This document shows positions 5,317-7,993 of a DNA stretch of 7,993 nucleotides, piece by piece. How positions within the stretch are numbered: position 1 is the stretch's first letter; each line of letters opens with the position of its first letter. This DNA comes from Candidatus Zixiibacteriota bacterium (lineage in GTDB: Bacteria; Zixibacteria; MSB-5A5; GN15; FEB-12), in contig QNAG01000120.1 of NCBI GenBank assembly GCA_003641415.1, positions 1-7,993 of the forward strand, written 5' to 3'. Below the pieces are notes generated by a model that worked only from the letters and a program-made list of their open reading frames with translations, ran no database searches and was not told where the DNA came from. The position numbers and the translations under genes are program-made.

Positions 5317-7134
5317 TTACCCCAGCTTGTCCAGTTCATCAACCTGCTCGGCGAAGCGCTTGAGTGTCGAATCCACCGGCGCCGGTGTTGACATATCCAC
5401 TCCGCATGTCTTCAATAGTTCGATAGGGTAATCCTTGCCACCTGAGGACAGCAGTTCCAGGTACTTCCCTATAATGCCTTCCTCGCCGGCGGTCACTTTG
5501 TCGAGAATAGCCTGCGAAGCGGCGTAGGAAGTGGCGTACTGATAGACGTAGAAGTTCATATAGAAATGGGGGATACGGCTCCACTTGAAGGGTGAATATT
5601 CGTCCATGCTCAGATCGGGACCGTAGTATTTTATGGAGAGTTCTTTCCATAGGTCGTTCATGAAGTCCGGCGATAAAGCGCCACCATTTTCAACCTCCTG
5701 ATGAATCTTCAATTCAAACCGGCCATACATGACCTGGTTGAAGAAAGTTCCCCACGTGTTGTCGATATAGCGGTTGAGCAGATAAAGGCGATCACGGTCA
5801 TCATCAGCTTTTTTCAGCAGGTGCAGTAGCAAGAGTCCCTCATTAAGAGTCGAGGCTACCTCGGCGACGAATATCGAATACTGCGACTTGGCATACGGCT
5901 GGGTGGAACAGGATAAATGACTGTGCAGGGCGTGACCCATCTCGTGGGCGAGGGTGAACATGTTATCTACAGTGTTGTTATAGTTCATCAACACAAACGG
6001 ATGAGCAGTGAAACTTCCCCAGCTAAATGCCCCGCTCCCCTTGCCCTGTGTTTCGAAAACATCAACCCATCGAGAGTCGAACGCTCGGCTCAGCACTTTG
6101 ATATAGTCATCTCCCAATGGCTGCAATGCCTCAAGGATTTCTTTCACCGCATTGTCGTATGATATTTCGTAATCACGGTCGGGAAACAAGGGGCACATCA
6201 TGTCATAGGTGTGAATTTCATCAAGGTTGAGGATGCGTTTGCGTACGCTGGTATATTTGTTAATCCCCGCCAGGTTAGATTCGGTGGTATCCAGCAAGGA
6301 ATGATAAACCGGTTCCGGTATATTATCTCCAAAAAGCGACCCAACCAAACAATTGTCAAAACGTCGAGCCTTTGTATAGAAAACATCCTTGGTAATAGCC
6401 GCCCCCAGTGATGCCCCCAAGGTGTTGACATGCTTCTTGTAGGCGGAATAGAAACCATAGTGGGCATCTTTTCTGACCCGAGCGTCGCTTGATTCGAGGA
6501 ACCGGGCATAGCGTTGCTTGGTCAGTTTGACTTCATTTCCTTTTTCATCCTTGATAGAGGGATAAACCAGGTCGGCATCGTCGAGCATGGTGAAAATCGA
6601 CTCCGGTCCACGGGCGACAGTAGCCGACATGGCCAGCAACTCCTCAACTTCCTCAGAGCGGATATGTTTACTGGAGCGGATTAATTCCTTGAGATAAAAA
6701 TCATATACGCCGGTTTTTGGGAACTGTTTCTCCATATCCATAAGGGTCGTTTCATCGATTTTCAGCAACTCCGGCTCGACAAATGCAAAAGCGGCTCCCG
6801 CCCGCGACGAAAGAGATGCTGCTCGTTCGGTCATTGCCTGGTACTTGGATACGCGGTTGTCCAGTTCCTGATTCAATTTGGCATACTGATACAGCTTAGC
6901 GGTTATGATATTCAATTCGTTACGTGTCTCAAAGCATTCGTATAGAACTTGTGGTGAAGAAGATAACTTGCCGATAAATTCTTTAGCTTTGGATATTAGT
7001 CCCTCGGCTTGTTTGACTCCCTCTTCCCAGGAATCATCGGAAGGGAAGAGATCGATCAGGTTCCACTTGTGCTTGTCGTCAATGCCATCTCTGGTGGGAA
7101 CGGCTTTAGCTTCAGTTTTGGTTGTAGTGGTCAT
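5317..7134 (-). CDS. pepF: Oligoendopeptidase F (M3 family zinc metallopeptidase)
   Basis: Cytoplasmic zinc peptidase that cuts short peptides, used in peptide turnover. At 605 residues it is the normal length for the PepF/M3B group. The active site is LAHEMGHALHSHL: H397 and H401 bind zinc and E398 is the catalytic base. The third zinc ligand is E425 in FVAEVASTLNE, 24 residues after H401. The C-terminal region has the family's aromatic run HFYMNFYVYQYATSYA (523-538), which helps form the substrate site. The N-terminal half is mainly helical, as expected of the family's lid region. No signal peptide is present. The ATG at 7134 is supported by AAAGGAG (7139-7145) four bases upstream, a slightly short spacing. 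The restriction gene follows after 16 bases; rlmH lies 156 bases upstream on the same strand. The gene looks intact. The exact peptide range is not inferable. Confidence 0.95.
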   Translation of the reverse strand: MTTTTKTEAKAVPTRDGIDDKHKWNLIDLFPSDDSWEEGVKQAEGLISKAKEFIGKLSSSPQVLYECFETRNELNIITAKLYQYAKLNQELDNRVSKYQAMTERAASLSSRAGAAFAFVEPELLKIDETTLMDMEKQFPKTGVYDFYLKELIRSSKHIRSEEVEELLAMSATVARGPESIFTMLDDADLVYPSIKDEKGNEVKLTKQRYARFLESSDARVRKDAHYGFYSAYKKHVNTLGASLGAAITKDVFYTKARRFDNCLVGSLFGDNIPEPVYHSLLDTTESNLAGINKYTSVRKRILNLDEIHTYDMMCPLFPDRDYEISYDNAVKEILEALQPLGDDYIKVLSRAFDSRWVDVFETQGKGSGAFSWGSFTAHPFVLMNYNNTVDNMFTLAHEMGHALHSHLSCSTQPYAKSQYSIFVAEVASTLNEGLLLLHLLKKADDDRDRLYLLNRYIDNTWGTFFNQVMYGRFELKIHQEVENGGALSPDFMNDLWKELSIKYYGPDLSMDEYSPFKWSRIPHFYMNFYVYQYATSYAASQAILDKVTAGEEGIIGKYLELLSSGGKDYPIELLKTCGVDMSTPAPVDSTLKRFAEQVDELDKLG

Positions 7135-7171
7135 GGTACTCCTTTCAGCAGTTCGCTGTATTTTCGATGGG

Positions 7172-7202
7172 ATAATATGCGTAAGAAGTTACTTCGACGC
7201 AA
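7172..7202 (-). promoter_or_regulatory. Weak candidate promoter for pepF with an imperfect dyad in its spacer
   Basis: On the minus strand TTGCGT (7202-7197) and TATTAT (7177-7172) are 19 bases apart, longer than ideal. The spacer overlaps an imperfect inverted repeat (7179-7200) with arms GCGT/ACGC and GAAG/CTTC that could be an operator or chance. The pepF start lies 37 bases past the -10 box. Confidence 0.2.
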
Positions 7203-7290
7203 GCGTGTCTATGGAAGAACCAGCCGGTTAATCCGAACGGGACTCTGTTTTTTTCAATTTCAGGTAAGCGCTATTAATTTCTCAATAGGG

Positions 7291-7761
7291 CTACTTGTGA
7301 TAGTCGGTACCATGCAGGATAGAGAAACCCCGATAGAGTTGCTCCAGCAAAACCAACCGTACGAGCTGGTGAGAGAAAGTCATCGGGGAAAGAGCAAAAA
7401 CCATATCCGCCCGACTTAATACAGAATCACTCAGTCCGTAAGCGCCACCAATCAGGAAAGTGACGGTTCCTTTCGAGCTTATCTGAAGCTTCTCCAGTAT
7501 CTTTGAAAAAGACAGGCTGTCGGCTTTTTCACCGGTATCACTGAGCGCAATTGTTGTGCCCTTGCCTAATTGCGCCAGCATGCGTTGACCTTCATCTTTC
7601 TTAATCTCTTCGGGAGACAGCGAGCCGGCATGTTTACTTGGTGGGATTATCGACCATTCTACCCGGGCAAATCGGGACAGGAGTTTCTCGTAGTGGGCGC
7701 AGCCATCGCTCACCCAGCGATCTTTGTTTTTTCCAACTGCGACAATCCTGATTTTAAGCAA
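7291..7761 (-). CDS. rlmH: 23S rRNA pseudouridine-1915 N3-methyltransferase RlmH
   Basis: SPOUT-class methyltransferase that uses SAM to methylate pseudouridine 1915 in helix 69 of 23S rRNA, acting as a dimer on the 70S ribosome. Signature segments: MLKIRIVAVGK at the N-terminus, FLIGGAYGL with the SAM-binding glycines at 105-109 in the knotted region, and the C-terminal block ALSPMTFSHQLVRLVLLEQLYRGFSILHGTDYHK spread over 123-156, ending with the family's Tyr-His-Lys. I place the start at the TTG at 7761, giving 156 residues, the usual family length. AAGG lies nine bases upstream. A longer in-frame TTG at 7779 has no visible Shine-Dalgarno and would add six residues; no ATG is available near the conserved start. 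The gene overlaps the end of the yjbQ-like gene by 8 bases, implying translational coupling. It ends with TAG. Confidence 0.95.
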   Translation of the reverse strand: MLKIRIVAVGKNKDRWVSDGCAHYEKLLSRFARVEWSIIPPSKHAGSLSPEEIKKDEGQRMLAQLGKGTTIALSDTGEKADSLSFSKILEKLQISSKGTVTFLIGGAYGLSDSVLSRADMVFALSPMTFSHQLVRLVLLEQLYRGFSILHGTDYHK

Positions 7762-7993
7762 GCGCTCCAACCTTGACAATCAGTCGTCGTTGCCGGGGAC
7801 CATCGAACTCGCAAAAATACACGGCCTGCCAATGTCCCAACACAAGATTACCATTTTCGATTAAAATCTGTTGCGAACATCCGACCAGCGAAGACTTAAT
7901 ATGTGCATCAGAATTCCCTTCAGAATGGTGGTAGCCCTCATTTTGTGGAATCTCTTTGTTCAGTTTGTGAATGATGTCGCGGGTAACGTCCGG
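7754..7993 (-). CDS. yjbQ: YjbQ/UPF0047 family protein, C-terminal part (runs off the window)
   Basis: The last 79 residues of a protein of usually about 140, cut by the window edge at 7993 and ending with TAA at 7754-7756. It carries the family's core YHHSEGNSDAHIKSSLVG (local residues 21-38), the stretch SQQILIENGNLVLGHWQAV (40-58), which fits the UPF0047 signature except for His before Trp, and VYFCEFDGPR (58-67). Members form small trimeric beta-sandwich proteins. E. coli YjbQ has been linked to a secondary thiamine-phosphate synthase activity, but the physiological role remains uncertain. The gene overlaps rlmH downstream by 8 bases in another frame, so the two are probably one transcription unit. 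The start, promoter and N-terminus lie outside the window. Confidence 0.92.
   Translation of the reverse strand, partial: PDVTRDIIHKLNKEIPQNEGYHHSEGNSDAHIKSSLVGCSQQILIENGNLVLGHWQAVYFCEFDGPRQRRLIVKVGALA
7771..7774 (-). promoter_or_regulatory. Shine-Dalgarno candidate for rlmH inside yjbQ
   Basis: AAGG on the minus strand, nine bases before the TTG at 7761 and inside the last codons of the yjbQ-like gene. It favours the 7761 start over 7779, which has no such site. It is short, so coupling to upstream translation probably matters. Confidence 0.45.

Noticed and set aside
5301..5342. Fourteen-residue N-terminal extension of the restriction protein
   Set aside because: The extension would overlap the pepF end and lacks its own Shine-Dalgarno, while a good one precedes the ATG at 5300 and conserved sequence starts there.
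5339..5650. Minus-strand frame of 103 codons inside pepF
   Set aside because: It is entirely within the conserved C-terminal part of pepF in another frame, with arginine-rich, low-complexity shadow composition.
7215..7254. Plus-strand T7 run (7248-7254) as a terminator
   Set aside because: The upstream pairing is weak (about five pairs with a bulge), lies seven bases or more from the Ts, and no plus-strand gene ends there.
7009..7419. Plus-strand open frame of 136 codons across the pepF start and rlmH end
   Set aside because: It lies opposite two well-supported minus-strand genes, has no recognisable protein features and no Shine-Dalgarno; it is a shadow frame.

Overview
The window looks like chromosomal DNA of an uncultured diderm (Gram-negative) bacterium. 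The evidence is a lipoprotein signal peptide, a UbiB/ABC1 kinase-like protein with two C-terminal membrane segments, and a housekeeping set (YjbQ, RlmH, oligoendopeptidase F). Base composition is moderate. Hand counts give about 47% G+C inside the peptidase gene and about 36% inside the restriction gene. The phylum cannot be fixed from the sequence. The style (Asp-rich lipoprotein N-terminus, propeller protein, short intergenic palindromes) would fit an FCB-group or candidate-phylum bacterium, but this is a weak inference.

Layout. Plus strand: a UbiB-family gene, probably cut by the window edge at its 5' end (1-1512); a 317-base gap with small inverted repeats and a possible promoter; then a lipoprotein (1830-3623) whose mature part is 14 tandem blade repeats of about 40 residues. 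Convergent gap 3624-3926: a good rho-independent terminator for the lipoprotein and a perfect 9-bp-arm palindrome. Minus strand, read right to left: the C-terminal part of a YjbQ/UPF0047 protein (runs off the window at 7993), rlmH overlapping it by 8 bases from a TTG start, a 156-base gap, an M3-family oligoendopeptidase F, and 16 bases further an Mrr-type restriction endonuclease (3927-5300).

How the genes relate. yjbQ-rlmH is translationally overlapped, and pepF-restriction gene is tightly spaced, so each pair is probably co-transcribed. Functionally they are unrelated housekeeping genes, with the AT-richer restriction gene attached at the end. That gene has no methyltransferase partner here, which suits a modification-dependent (type IV-like) nuclease or a solitary defence gene. 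It has an N-terminal EVE/PUA-like module, a central PD-(D/E)XK Mrr domain and a separate C-terminal domain. It and the 2x7-blade lipoprotein are the most interesting items. No clearly new multi-gene system is visible.
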